The notes under the pieces were generated by a model. That model was not told the origin of the DNA, did no database searches, and saw nothing but the letters and a program-made list of their open reading frames with translations. From Ktedonospora formicarum (GTDB lineage: Bacteria > Chloroflexota > Ktedonobacteria > Ktedonobacterales > Ktedonobacteraceae), in NCBI RefSeq assembly GCF_016587355.1, contig NZ_BNJF01000001.1:806001-870000 (forward strand): a stretch of 64,000 nucleotides of DNA, in the 5' to 3' direction. This document shows positions 44,954-54,266 of the stretch, one piece after another; positions within the stretch are counted from its first letter, which is position 1; each line of letters begins with the position of its first letter. The translations under genes and the position numbers were made by a program.

Positions 44954-45679
44954 ATGCAACCATATACGCACACCAACGCACACATCTTGATTGTTGATGA
45001 TGAAAGCCGAGTTACAGACGCGCTCAGACGAGGTCTGGCGTATGAAGGTTACCAGGTATCGAGCGCGAACGATGGCGAAGCAGCCCTGGCACTGGCACGA
45101 ACGCGACGACCCGACGTCATTATCCTTGATATCATGCTCCCAGGCATAGATGGCCTTGAGGTGTGTCGCCGCTTACGTGCCGCACACAATGAAGCCGCGA
45201 TATTGATGCTCACAGCCCGCGATACGGTCGCTGACCGCGTCGCAGGTCTAGAAATGGGTGCCGATGATTACCTTGTGAAACCATTCGCTCTGGAGGAGCT
45301 ACTGGCACGCGTCAAGGCACTTCTGCGCCGAAAACAACCCGCTGAGTCCGCAGGCGAAATCCTCTGCTTTGAGGATCTCGAACTTGATACCGCGACCCGC
45401 CAGGCACGACGCATGTCTCGCGTGATAGACCTTAGTACAACCGAATACGAGCTACTCGCACTCTTTATGCGCAATCCACGCATGGTTCTGACACGTGGGC
45501 TGCTGATGGAGCGTATCTGGGGCAATGATTTCGAAGGTGGGGCAAATGTGCTTGAGGTGTATATCGGACACCTGCGTCAGAAACTCGAAAAGAATGGAGA
45601 GAAGCGCCTGTTACGAACGATGCGCGGAACTGGCTATGTGCTCCGCTCAAGCGATCAGGGAGAGAGGAATACACTATGA
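44954..45679 (+). CDS. OmpR family response regulator
   Basis: A 241-residue regulator. The receiver domain has the acidic pocket D15-D16, phospho-acceptor D59 (ILDIMLPG), the switch Thr in LTARD and KPF. The C-terminal winged helix shows STTEYELLALFMRNP, RIWGND, GGANVLEVYIGHLRQKLE and RTMRGTGYVL, like MprA/PrrA-type regulators. It overlaps the sensor kinase gene by 4 bp (ATGA). Stimulus and targets are unknown. Confidence 0.94.
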   Translation: MQPYTHTNAHILIVDDESRVTDALRRGLAYEGYQVSSANDGEAALALARTRRPDVIILDIMLPGIDGLEVCRRLRAAHNEAAILMLTARDTVADRVAGLEMGADDYLVKPFALEELLARVKALLRRKQPAESAGEILCFEDLELDTATRQARRMSRVIDLSTTEYELLALFMRNPRMVLTRGLLMERIWGNDFEGGANVLEVYIGHLRQKLEKNGEKRLLRTMRGTGYVLRSSDQGERNTL

Positions 45680-47268
45680 GCGATGTATCTATGCAGCTTC
45701 ACCATCGACAAAGAAGCGGTAAGCCTATCAGAGGTCTGTATCTACCACTCCACCTGCGCCTAGCTTGCTTCTATGCGCTCCTATTGGTTTGCATTCTGGC
45801 CTTCTTTGGCATCATCGTCTACCAGCAAGCCAGGCAACAGGCATATAAAGAGCTAGACAATGCGCTTAGCAGCCGCGCTGCTGGTTTGCTGCTTGGTAAG
45901 GATCTAACACCGGAATGGATGGCTCACTCACCTTACAAATACCCTCTTCTTCTCCCTGGAGACAGCGGCATTGGCATCGGAGGAATCTCCATTGAGGTGC
46001 TAAATACCAAGCTAGAGCTGTTAGCAACAACCACTGGCACTCTGGAGGGCGGCACATCCATCAGCGGGCAAGCAACATCGCCCGCCCCTTGGGATCTAGT
46101 AGCCGCACAGACCGCCCTCCGGGGTGGGGCCTGCCCAGAAAATAAGCAGGTTCGCTCCTGCCTCTTTAGCACCATCACCTATCAGGGGCAACAGGTTCGC
46201 GTCTATACGCTGCTCAATGATGACCCATATCCCACACCACACCTGATTCAAACGGCGCGCAGCACAAGCAGCGTAGAACAATCCCTGGTAAACCTGCGCC
46301 AGATCATTATTGAAGGATCGCTGCTCGCTCTCCTGCTTGCGCTCCTGGGTGGTTGGCTCATCGCGCGCGGCGTTCTCAGTACAGTCCAACGCATCACACA
46401 TGCGGCTCAGGCTATTAGCGCGGCCCAGGATTTCAGCAAGCGTGTTGCCATACCAATGTCCCCCTGGCGCGCACGCGACGAGTTTAGTGTTCTGAGCGAA
46501 ACCTTTAATACGATGCTTGCCAATCTCGAAGAGGTCTACCGGCGACAACAACGCTTCGTAGCTGATGCCTCGCATGAGCTACGAGCACCTATCACCTCTA
46601 TCCGCTGTAATCTGGATTTGCTCACCAAAGCTCCCGATTTGCCGCCCGAAGAGATCAACGCCGCCCTCGTCGATACGCACGCTGAGGCGGAACGCATGGG
46701 GAGACTAGTCAACGATCTGCTAACGCTAGCTCGCACTGATAGCCAGCCACCAGTCTTACCCGGTCATAGAGCCACCCACTACACGACCCTGATTGAATTG
46801 GATAGTCTGGTCTTAGAGGCCTTCCGCCAGTATCGCCATGTAGGAGAATCGCATCCTCCCTACCCGCGCATTCTCCTACAACATACAGAGCCAGCGCTGA
46901 TTTATGGCGATGCCGATGCACTCAAACAGGCATTGATAGCTCTACTCGATAACGCACTAAAATACACTCCAAGTACAGGAAGTGTGGCGCTCGCCCTCCA
47001 TACGCACACCTCAGAACAGACCCAAATTGCCTGCATTACCGTTAGTGATACAGGCATTGGAATCGCGGAAGAGGATCTTCCTCACATCTTTGAACGCTTC
47101 TATCGCGCGGACCACGCCCGTACGCGCGATAAAGGTGGCAGCGGTCTGGGGCTAGCAATTGTCCAGCGCATCGCCGAGGATCACCTGGGCAGCGTCAAGG
47201 TAGAGAGCACACCCGGCAAAGGGAGCCAATTTACTCTTTGTTTCCCTATCGCGGATGATGACCATTGA
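45676..47268 (+). CDS. Sensor histidine kinase
   Basis: A 530-residue membrane kinase: TM1 about 27-50, an outer domain of about 160 residues, TM2 about 213-235, HAMP, a HisKA box ADASHELRAPITSI with phospho-His300, and a HATPase with NALKYTPSTG, DTGIGIAEEDLPHIFERFYR and GGSGLGLAIVQRI. It phosphorylates the response regulator encoded just upstream. Its stop overlaps the start of the DUF4032 gene (TGATG), so all three are translated as one unit. Confidence 0.93.
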   Translation: MSDVSMQLHHRQRSGKPIRGLYLPLHLRLACFYALLLVCILAFFGIIVYQQARQQAYKELDNALSSRAAGLLLGKDLTPEWMAHSPYKYPLLLPGDSGIGIGGISIEVLNTKLELLATTTGTLEGGTSISGQATSPAPWDLVAAQTALRGGACPENKQVRSCLFSTITYQGQQVRVYTLLNDDPYPTPHLIQTARSTSSVEQSLVNLRQIIIEGSLLALLLALLGGWLIARGVLSTVQRITHAAQAISAAQDFSKRVAIPMSPWRARDEFSVLSETFNTMLANLEEVYRRQQRFVADASHELRAPITSIRCNLDLLTKAPDLPPEEINAALVDTHAEAERMGRLVNDLLTLARTDSQPPVLPGHRATHYTTLIELDSLVLEAFRQYRHVGESHPPYPRILLQHTEPALIYGDADALKQALIALLDNALKYTPSTGSVALALHTHTSEQTQIACITVSDTGIGIAEEDLPHIFERFYRADHARTRDKGGSGLGLAIVQRIAEDHLGSVKVESTPGKGSQFTLCFPIADDDH

Positions 47269-48902
47269 TGAAGCGTGGCGCTATAAGCAAGCCGCTAATT
47301 TGCGAGAGTCTGGAGGACCTGATATCATACACCATAATAAAGAGGAAGAATACATCGCGATACGAGATTAAGATAACTATACATGGAAGAGGTAACATCA
47401 TTAGCACATTTCACCTGATTACACATGAAGACATAAAGATTCAACTACATGTCCCCCGGGCGGATAGGAAGCGCCTGGAGCAACTTCCATGGCACGCCCA
47501 GCTCGATGAATGGGAACAGCTTGGGGTAGAGCTTCTAGTCATTCGGCGTGGAGCATCGCGCCACCCGGTTGTCTTTGTCGAGTGCGACGGCGCCCGGTAT
47601 GCCATCAAGGAGACGACTCCCCATATGGCAGACCGTGAGATCCGCAACCTGCGTGAAATTGAGCGACGAGGGATACCAGCGCTTAGCCCAATAGGAGTCG
47701 CTCACGTTTCAGCTCCTCCTCTCTCCATCGAGGTTCCTGGCATCCCAGGCATGCGCCAGCAGATCAATAATGATCGGGGTTACACGATTACCCGGCTCGC
47801 TCCACGCGTCATCCCTCACGTGCTACTCTATCGGCTGCCACTCAAGAGGCGCTCCAAGCATAGTCTGCTTTCGGCAATCGCCGTGCTGATGGTTGAACTT
47901 CATGAACATGGCATCTATTGGGGCGATCCCTCACTCGCCAATGCCCTCATACGCATTGATGGTCGGCGCGTCCTGGCGATTATGGCAGACGCAGAAACGA
48001 CCGAGATCTTTCCCCAGGCTGTGAGCGAAGGGCTACGTCAGCAAGACCTGGCCCACTTTGGCGAATCTCTGGCATGGCAGGCCGAAGATCTCCGCCAGGC
48101 AAGAGGTCTCTCAGAGGATGAGCAGGTGCTCGACGATAGTGATTTCCGCTACTTCGAGCGACGCTATCGCTGGCTCAAACGCGAGCATGCCCGCCTGGCG
48201 AATGAGCATCACTTCGATACCCTCTTCCAGGCCCAAAAATTCCTCCAATCGCTTAACCGCTGGGGTTTCTCGCTACTTGATATGACAGGGCGCGCCATTC
48301 AGCAGTTTACCACTGTATTGCCGGGCTGGTACCAGCGACGCATCTATGAATTGATCCATGTCTCTATTCCACGCCCTTATGCTCGGCGCTTCTATAACCT
48401 GATTCTGGGACATCAGGCGTTACTTAGTGAGCAGGTCCATCGACCAGTCAAACTTGAGGTCGCGGCACGCGATTGGTATCAGCGCTATCATTTACCCACC
48501 ATTTTGCTGCTCCGCCAATCGCTGACCCAGGACCAGGACCCCATGCAGATCTATTTCGCGATCATGGACCACAAATGGAACCTGAGCCTCAAGGCTGGAC
48601 GCGAGATATCATTGGAAGATTCACTGGTTGATTTTTCAATGGAGAAGGCGGATACAGGTGAGCTGGGAGCGGTTGATCCCGCCAGAATCGCGACGTGGTG
48701 GCGCGAACGCGCCCCAGTCTCCGAAGCACTGGCCCAACCCTCAATTGAAAGCGAAGAGCTTGAACCGTTAGTCGCCACCTCGGAGCGCCCCCTGGTTCGT
48801 CTCCAGCACCCCGAGCTAGAGCAGAAGCTACCGGCCATCTTGCATGAGAGCCAACAACCCAAGAAGATCACGACACAGGATCTGGAAAATCCCAAAGCCT
48901 GA
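47268..48902 (+). CDS. DUF4032 kinase-like protein
   Basis: A 544-residue protein. From about residue 72 it follows the DUF4032 pattern: LPWHAQLDEWEQ, IRRGASRHPVVFV, YAIKETTPHMADREIRNLREI, then the kinase-like catalytic region HEHGIYWGDPSLANALIRIDG and IMADAETTEIFP, and near the end IYFAIMDHKWNLSLKAGREI. The fold is that of Kdo/RIO-like kinases, with Lys, catalytic Asp-Asn and metal Asp all apparently kept. The N-terminal 70 residues are extra. Coupling to a histidine kinase suggests a role in the same signalling response; its substrate is unknown. ATG 47268 shares a base with the kinase stop. Confidence 0.85.
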   Translation: MKRGAISKPLICESLEDLISYTIIKRKNTSRYEIKITIHGRGNIISTFHLITHEDIKIQLHVPRADRKRLEQLPWHAQLDEWEQLGVELLVIRRGASRHPVVFVECDGARYAIKETTPHMADREIRNLREIERRGIPALSPIGVAHVSAPPLSIEVPGIPGMRQQINNDRGYTITRLAPRVIPHVLLYRLPLKRRSKHSLLSAIAVLMVELHEHGIYWGDPSLANALIRIDGRRVLAIMADAETTEIFPQAVSEGLRQQDLAHFGESLAWQAEDLRQARGLSEDEQVLDDSDFRYFERRYRWLKREHARLANEHHFDTLFQAQKFLQSLNRWGFSLLDMTGRAIQQFTTVLPGWYQRRIYELIHVSIPRPYARRFYNLILGHQALLSEQVHRPVKLEVAARDWYQRYHLPTILLLRQSLTQDQDPMQIYFAIMDHKWNLSLKAGREISLEDSLVDFSMEKADTGELGAVDPARIATWWRERAPVSEALAQPSIESEELEPLVATSERPLVRLQHPELEQKLPAILHESQQPKKITTQDLENPKA

Positions 48903-48909
48903 TAGCAAG

Positions 48910-48955
48910 AAAGGGTGGGACTAGCTCCTTACACAGGTTGCCAATCCCACCCTTT
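48910..48955. terminator. Stem-loop between DUF4032 gene and recA
   Basis: AAAGGGTGGGA and TCCCACCCTTT make a perfect 11-bp stem with a 24-base loop between convergent genes. Confidence 0.7.
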
Positions 48956-48993
48956 GATTATGCTTTGCTATGGAAGAACGTATCCGCTTCGGC

Positions 48994-50112
48994 TTATTTC
49001 TCCTCAGCCTGAGTGATCTCTTCCTCAGTTTCCTCTTCCTCTTCGACCCCTTCGATCTCGCCGCCACGGAAGGTATTCATATTGTTACGAATCTGCTCAT
49101 CGATAGCCAGTGCGACATCGCTGTTCTGACGCAAGAATTCTTTGGCGTTCTCGCGGCCCTGACCCAGACGAATATCGCCAACGGTAAACCAGGCGCCACT
49201 CTTCTTCACCAGACCCATCTCCAGGCCAATATCGATCAGGCCGCCTTCGCGCGAAATACCTTCGCTATACATAATATCGAACTCGGCGGACTTGAAAGGA
49301 GGTGCGACCTTGTTCTTGATGACACGGACACGAGTGCGATTACCAACAACGTCCTGTCCAAGCTTGATGGAGTCTGTACGACGGATATCCAGGCGTACGG
49401 AGGCATAGAACTTCAACGCCTTACCACCAGCCGTTGTCTCAGGGTTGCCAAACATCACACCAATCTTCTCGCGAAGCTGGTTGGTGAAGATAACCGTACA
49501 ATTGGAGTTACTGATCGCGCCGGTCAGCTTACGAAGCGCCTGACTCATCAGGCGGGCCTGCAAGCCAACATGCGAATCGCCCATCTCGCCCTCGATCTCA
49601 GCGCGTGGCACCAGGGCCGCAACCGAGTCGACCACCACAACGTCGATAGCGTTACTGCGTACCAGTGAGTCCACAATCTCAAGCGCTTGCTCGCCAGTAT
49701 CAGGCTGGGAAATTAGCAGAGCATTCGTATCAACGCCACAACGCGAAGCATAGACACGGTCAAAGGCGTGCTCAGCGTCGATGAAGGCAGCGAACCCACC
49801 CGCTTTTTGTGCCGAGGCAATAACATGTTGACAGAGGGTCGTTTTACCGGAAGACTCAGGGCCATAGATCTCAATAATACGGCCACGTGGCAAGCCACCC
49901 ACGCCAAGAGCCAGGTCTAGCGCGATGGAACCTGTTGGAATGGCCTCAACTTGCACCTTGGCTGTATCGCCGAGCTTCATGATCGCACCCTTCCCAAAGC
50001 GGCGCTCAATCTGCTGCAACGCGAGCTCTATAGCCTTCTCCCTGTCACTCATAGCGCTTGAGCTGGTGACATTACTGCGATCTGCTGTAGCTTTCTCTTT
50101 CTTCGTACTCAT
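48994..50112 (-). CDS. recA: Recombinase RecA
   Basis: A 372-residue strand-exchange and SOS co-protease protein: Walker [36 protein letters not shown], Walker [21 protein letters not shown]2 region [20 protein letters not shown], and an acidic C-terminal tail ([10 protein letters not shown]). ATG 50112 has GAAGGAAT ahead; a TTG five codons upstream is unlikely. I saw no obvious LexA palindrome in the 100 bp upstream. Confidence 0.97.
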   Translation of the reverse strand: MSTKKEKATADRSNVTSSSAMSDREKAIELALQQIERRFGKGAIMKLGDTAKVQVEAIPTGSIALDLALGVGGLPRGRIIEIYGPESSGKTTLCQHVIASAQKAGGFAAFIDAEHAFDRVYASRCGVDTNALLISQPDTGEQALEIVDSLVRSNAIDVVVVDSVAALVPRAEIEGEMGDSHVGLQARLMSQALRKLTGAISNSNCTVIFTNQLREKIGVMFGNPETTAGGKALKFYASVRLDIRRTDSIKLGQDVVGNRTRVRVIKNKVAPPFKSAEFDIMYSEGISREGGLIDIGLEMGLVKKSGAWFTVGDIRLGQGRENAKEFLRQNSDVALAIDEQIRNNMNTFRGGEIEGVEEEEETEEEITQAEEK

Positions 50113-50219
50113 TAGCGATTCCTTCAACGCACAGGTGCGAGGTGCAGAGTAGTTGCTTCGCCATCCCTCTCCCGTGAGTTCCTCCTTCTTTACAATCCTC
50201 TTAAAAGCCAGTCTAAGGT

Positions 50220-50266
50220 CTTATACGAAAATCTGAGCACGCCAGCGGCGTTATTTCTCGTATAAG
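50220..50266. repeat. Inverted-end intergenic repeat family A, short copy
   Basis: A 47-bp element, CTTATACGAAAAT to ATTTCTCGTATAAG, with the core CTGAGCACGCCAGCGGCG. It keeps the inverted ends and CTGAGCACG of the family but has a much reduced centre. It lies between the recA start and the end of recR. Confidence 0.6.
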
Positions 50267-50554
50267 GAGAAAGTCAAACCTGGTAAACCGTCTCGCCATC
50301 TCCCCTAAAACAGGCACAAAAAGATATCTGGCTGCGCCGTTCTGACTTCTCTTGCGCTCCATGCCTCTCCCTGGCACATGGGCAACGACGATTTACTGCG
50401 TACACTTACTCTATTCCCTGGTGGGGTTCCAAAAGCGGAAATATATCCTCCCCAATTCACTATCTCCCAGAAATTAGAACAAGAGTACCATATGTTCAAC
50501 AACCTGTCAAGCCGTGTCGCACGGCTTCTCGCTACAAGAACGCATTACAGGAGA

Positions 50555-50597
50555 AAAAGATCAGGATACAGCGGGATAGCTGTATCCTGATCTTTTA
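50555..50597 (-). terminator. Terminator of the dnaX-ybaB-recR operon
   Basis: On the minus strand AAAGATCAGGATACAGC pairs with GCTGTATCCTGATCTTT, loop TATCCC, then TTTCTCC. The recR stop codon lies in the first arm. Confidence 0.85.
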
Positions 50598-51206
50598 TAG
50601 TTCTCGTCGACCCTCGATAGCTCGTCCTAGAGTGTCCTCATCGGCATACTCTAAATCGCCGCCAATAGGGAGTCCACGTGCCAGAGTAGTGATATGCAGG
50701 TCGGGACGATGCAGCTCATTCTTAATGTAGAGCTTGATGGTCCCGGCTGTATAATCGCCCTCAAAGCCGGGATTAGTCGCGAAGATGACCTCGCGAATCT
50801 CCTCATGTTCCAGGCGCTTAAGCAATTCATCAATGCGTAGCTCTTTGCGTCCGATGCCATTCATGGGAGAGAGCGCACCATGCAGAACATGATACAATCC
50901 TTTATATGCGCCGGTCTTCTCCAAAGCCAGCACATCCAATGGCTCCTCGACAACACACACCACGCCTTGTTCACGACTGGGATTACTACAAATAGGGCAG
51001 GGGTCCTTCTCGGTAATATTGAAGCAGCGCGAACAGTAGACGATACTCTCCTTCACCCGAATAATGGCCTCAGCCAGGCGGCGAGCCTGGTCATTTGGGC
51101 TACGCAGGATAAAGAAGGTCAGGCGTTGCGCTGACTTAATGCCGATCCCTGGCAGCTTGGCAAACTCTTCTACCAGCGCTGCAACTGGTGGGGCAATATC
51201 GCTCAC
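50595..51206 (-). CDS. recR: Recombination mediator RecR
   Basis: A 203-residue DNA-binding protein of the RecFOR pathway that loads RecA at gaps. It shows the HhH motif FAKLPGIGIKSAQRL, the four-cysteine zinc finger CSRCFNITEKDPCPIC, and the Toprim domain VCVVEEPLDVLALEKTG with a C-terminal LARGLPIGGDLEYADEDTL. The start is GTG 51206 with GGAGG ahead. It ends a dnaX-ybaB-recR operon, a widely conserved order. Confidence 0.96.
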   Translation of the reverse strand: MSDIAPPVAALVEEFAKLPGIGIKSAQRLTFFILRSPNDQARRLAEAIIRVKESIVYCSRCFNITEKDPCPICSNPSREQGVVCVVEEPLDVLALEKTGAYKGLYHVLHGALSPMNGIGRKELRIDELLKRLEHEEIREVIFATNPGFEGDYTAGTIKLYIKNELHRPDLHITTLARGLPIGGDLEYADEDTLGRAIEGRREL

Positions 51207-51218
51207 CGGTCCTCCATG

Positions 51219-51515
51219 CTAGAACAGTCCAGGGATGCGCATACCTCCCGTGGCATTGCTGACAAGTTTCTGCTGAGCATCTGACACCTTGTCAAAGGCA
51301 TCTTTGGCGGCAGCCTTCACCATGACCTCAAGCTCCTCGATGTCTTCGGCATTGAACGCCTCTGGATCAATTTTGACGCCCAGGATCTCATACTTACCGC
51401 TCATCTGAATAGTGACCGCGCCGCCGCCAGCGGTACCGGTATATTCCTTCTTCTCAAGATCCTCTTGCATTTTCAAGAGACGCTGCTGCATCTTCTGAAG
51501 CTCTCGCATATTCAT
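51219..51515 (-). CDS. YbaB/EbfC family nucleoid-associated protein
   Basis: A 98-residue DNA-binding protein with the family pattern: MRELQKMQQRLLKMQEDLEKKEYTG, the beta strands GGAVTIQMSGKYEILGVKIDP, and a C-terminal ATGGMRIPGLF. It lies 12 bp upstream of recR and 16 bp after dnaX, its usual place. GAAGGGAA precedes the ATG. Confidence 0.95.
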   Translation of the reverse strand: MNMRELQKMQQRLLKMQEDLEKKEYTGTAGGGAVTIQMSGKYEILGVKIDPEAFNAEDIEELEVMVKAAAKDAFDKVSDAQQKLVSNATGGMRIPGLF

Positions 51516-51531
51516 AGGTGACGTTCCCTTC

Positions 51532-53727
51532 TTATTTCAGTCGAATATCTTTAATATCGGCCTTAAACATCCGCATAACTTCCTGCACCACAGGATCTTC
51601 TGGCGCTTTCCGCGAGACTGACTCATGACGTGATTCGTCCAGGTATATCTGATCCCTGGCAGGAGGTGGTACAGATATATTCTCGCGCACTGGTTGCGTT
51701 CTGGCAAGAGGTGCCGTCTGTACCAGAGAAGTTGCCACTGTCGCCACAGGTGGCGTAATGGATGGCTGTATGTCAGGCGGAGGCAGAGGCGGTGTAGGTG
51801 GAACACTCGGCTCCGATTGGGCCGGACGCAGAGCAAATTCCACTGGACGCTCGACATGGACCGATTGCACTGTGAGTGTGGGCATCTTCATGTTTAAAGC
51901 ACCACTCACGTCCTTCTTTGTTCCAGGTGCAGGTGATGGAGGAGGTGGAGGCGGAAGCATCGCGCTCTGGCCTTGTATGCTCGTGCCTGGTGATAACATC
52001 TTCAGGCGGCACTCCACACCAAGCTCAACCTTGAGAGCCCACTCAATAAAGCTCTGTGGCTCAGCGGATTGTAGAGCCTGATAATGGAAGTCATAATTCG
52101 CCTGGATGACCACAATGGGGACCCCTTGCGCCTGCTGTACAGAGACCAGCACGTACCCATTCAAGAAGGCCGCGATCTTGGCCCCATTCTTCTTGGTCTT
52201 CACACGCCGCTTCACATACTCCCACTTCTCGCGGACATCTTCAATCGAAAGCGCAGGTTCCTCATAAGGGGCGCCGTCGGTAAGTTCCTCGCGTGTCACG
52301 GGAGTTGAGGTGGTCAAGGTCTGGTCCTCGGAGGGCGTTTCATCAGCGAGGTCCTGATTCCCCAATCTGGCTGGCATAGCTTGATGGGGTAGCCCTTCCT
52401 CCACCTCCGGCTGCGAGGGTTGTGGCACAGCAAACGCGGCGCGCTGTATCTCAGGCTCGCGGGTTGGCTGGGGCATCGCGGAACGGGGAAGATTAACCGG
52501 ACCTGACATTGGTGATTGTACGGACGTGATCTGACTGGCGGTAGAACGAGCTTGAGGGGCTGCGGGACGAGCCTGGGCAGGTGGGGATGGTGTGGTTGAA
52601 GTCTCAACAGCCAGGACAGACTCACCACTCTGAGCGCGGCGATGTAACTCGACACAACTCAAAAAGGCCAGCTCAAGACCAAGCTGTGGTGTCCCCTGGC
52701 TCTTCTGTACCAGATCATTTTGCGCAAAGATGCGCGCGCACTCGATCAACTCGTCCAGGCGGAAGAGTTCTGCCGCCTCCTTGATTTCGCGAATCTCCTC
52801 ATCGGTGCTATCAGTAATCTCAGCGATGTTTGCACCTGCGCGCGCCAGCAGCATGGAGCGCCAGAACTCAGCGATCTGTACATTGAGTTGGCGTAAATCG
52901 GCCCCCGACTCCATCAACTCAGAGATCAGATGTAATCCATTGGGGCTCTCAAGGTGGGCGACATAGAGAATGAACTTCTGAATCGCGCGTGGATCGGCAA
53001 CACCTAGCATCGTCTGTACTTGAGTCAGCGAAACCTCATGGCCGGAATAAGCGATGGCCTGATCCAGCAAACTCAAAGCATCACGCATTCCACCGGCGGC
53101 AGCTCGGGCAATCAACTCGGCGGCTCCTGCTTCCAGGCGAATCTGTTCATCCTCAGCAACATGCGTCAGGTGCATGACAATCTGGCGCAGGTTAAAGCGC
53201 TTAAAGTCATAACGCTGACAGCGCGAGAGAACGGTGGGCAGCAACTTATGCACATCGGTAGTTGCCAGGACAAAAATAGCGTGAGGGGGAGGCTCTTCTA
53301 GCGTCTTAAGCAGGGCATTAAATGCCTCCACGGTGAGCATATGAGCCTCGTCGAGAATATAGACCTTATAGCGAGCGCCTGTGGGAGGCACCATCACCTT
53401 CTCACGAAGTTCACGAATACTATCAATGCCGCGATTGGAGGCGGCATCAATCTCAATTACATTAAATGAACTACCATTGGTAATCTCACGGCACTGCAGG
53501 CATTCATTGCATGGTTCGCCGTGATTAGGGTTCAAGCAGTTGATAGTTTTTGCGAGGAGGCGAGCAGTCGTCGTTTTGCCAGTACCACGAGGTCCGGTAA
53601 AGAGATACGCATGAGCGAGCTTGCCGCTCTTGAGTGCGTTACGAAGGGTTTGAATAACGGCTTCCTGTCCAACAACCTCAGAAAAGGTCTGGGAACGCCA
53701 TTTACGGTAGAGCGCTTGTGAGGCCAT
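51532..53727 (-). CDS. dnaX: DNA polymerase III subunit gamma/tau
   Basis: A 731-residue clamp-loader ATPase: YRKWRSQTFSEVVGQ, Walker A FTGPRGTGKTTTARLLA, the zinc cysteines CLNPNHGEPCNECLQC, Walker B YILDEAHMLT, and sensor 1 LATTDVHKLLPTVLSRCQRYDF. The C-terminal half (about 370-731) is Pro/Gln-rich with a conserved patch near VREKWEYVKRRVKTKKNGAKIAAFL. ATG 53727 follows GGGAG. The SRP RNA gene lies just upstream on the same strand. Confidence 0.96.
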   Translation of the reverse strand: MASQALYRKWRSQTFSEVVGQEAVIQTLRNALKSGKLAHAYLFTGPRGTGKTTTARLLAKTINCLNPNHGEPCNECLQCREITNGSSFNVIEIDAASNRGIDSIRELREKVMVPPTGARYKVYILDEAHMLTVEAFNALLKTLEEPPPHAIFVLATTDVHKLLPTVLSRCQRYDFKRFNLRQIVMHLTHVAEDEQIRLEAGAAELIARAAAGGMRDALSLLDQAIAYSGHEVSLTQVQTMLGVADPRAIQKFILYVAHLESPNGLHLISELMESGADLRQLNVQIAEFWRSMLLARAGANIAEITDSTDEEIREIKEAAELFRLDELIECARIFAQNDLVQKSQGTPQLGLELAFLSCVELHRRAQSGESVLAVETSTTPSPPAQARPAAPQARSTASQITSVQSPMSGPVNLPRSAMPQPTREPEIQRAAFAVPQPSQPEVEEGLPHQAMPARLGNQDLADETPSEDQTLTTSTPVTREELTDGAPYEEPALSIEDVREKWEYVKRRVKTKKNGAKIAAFLNGYVLVSVQQAQGVPIVVIQANYDFHYQALQSAEPQSFIEWALKVELGVECRLKMLSPGTSIQGQSAMLPPPPPPSPAPGTKKDVSGALNMKMPTLTVQSVHVERPVEFALRPAQSEPSVPPTPPLPPPDIQPSITPPVATVATSLVQTAPLARTQPVRENISVPPPARDQIYLDESRHESVSRKAPEDPVVQEVMRMFKADIKDIRLK

Positions 53728-53862
53728 CAAATACTCCCGCCTGGACTACTTTATGACGGGCCACAAACCGACCCCCTGTTTCCAGAGAACAGTATCTACG
53801 AGAGATACACCATACTATAACGTCTCATCGTATCGAGGTGGCAAGCCAGCCATTCGAGAGCC

Positions 53863-54084
53863 AAAAACAGTGCGACAGACAACGAAAAACCGACTTTCAC
53901 CCGGTCCTGCCGGTCAGCGCAATCGGGTAACCCTACGTCACCCAGGGAGGTCCACTTACCGCTGCTTCCTCACGGACCTGACGGGATTCATAGACATCTG
54001 CCGCGCAGGCCCCAATTACGCCGACCGACAGGACCGGAAGAAAATCGGTCCGCCCCGTTAGTGTTGTCTTTCCTTCACGGGACG
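53863..54084 (-). ncRNA. ffs: Signal recognition particle RNA
   Basis: The minus strand reads CCCGTCAGGTCCGTGAGGAAGCAGCGG, the conserved SRP domain IV hairpin (GNRA-type loop GTGA and GGAAGCAGC asymmetric loop), then GTGGACCTCCCTGGGTG. Long flanks pair as helix 5: CGGTCCTGTCGGTC with GACCGGCAGGACCGG, and GGCGTAATTGGG with CCCGATTGCGCT. Outer AGACAAC and GTTGTCT may extend the stem. Ends are approximate: 5' from the promoter at 54091-54119; 3' either at the T-run 53885-53889 or at 53863-53867. It lies upstream of dnaX, as in many bacteria. Confidence 0.88.
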
Positions 54085-54090
54085 AGACGT

Positions 54091-54119
54091 ATTGTACTCC
54101 TATCCACACCACTTGTCAA
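54091..54119 (-). promoter_or_regulatory. SRP RNA promoter
   Basis: On the minus strand TTGACA (54119-54114), a 17-bp spacer and TACAAT (54096-54091), a near-consensus promoter. Transcription would begin near 54084. Confidence 0.85.
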
Positions 54120-54266
54120 GCACTCTCCCAGGTGGCTCAGAAAGCCGAGATAGCCATCATCACTGGCACGTTCTCATGCTTCCCTCATAGAGAAGAAGGT
54201 GCTGGCATGCCACTCAAGTATATCATCACCTTCTTCCCCAAAACTCGCGGAGTAAGCCACACTAAA

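Noticed and set aside
50378..50590. 70-codon plus-strand frame between recA and recR
   Set aside because: It runs into the recR terminator, has no convincing ribosome binding site, and the product is not recognisable.
53753..54061. 102-codon plus-strand frame near dnaX
   Set aside because: It covers the SRP RNA gene, which has its own promoter and conserved domain IV on the minus strand.
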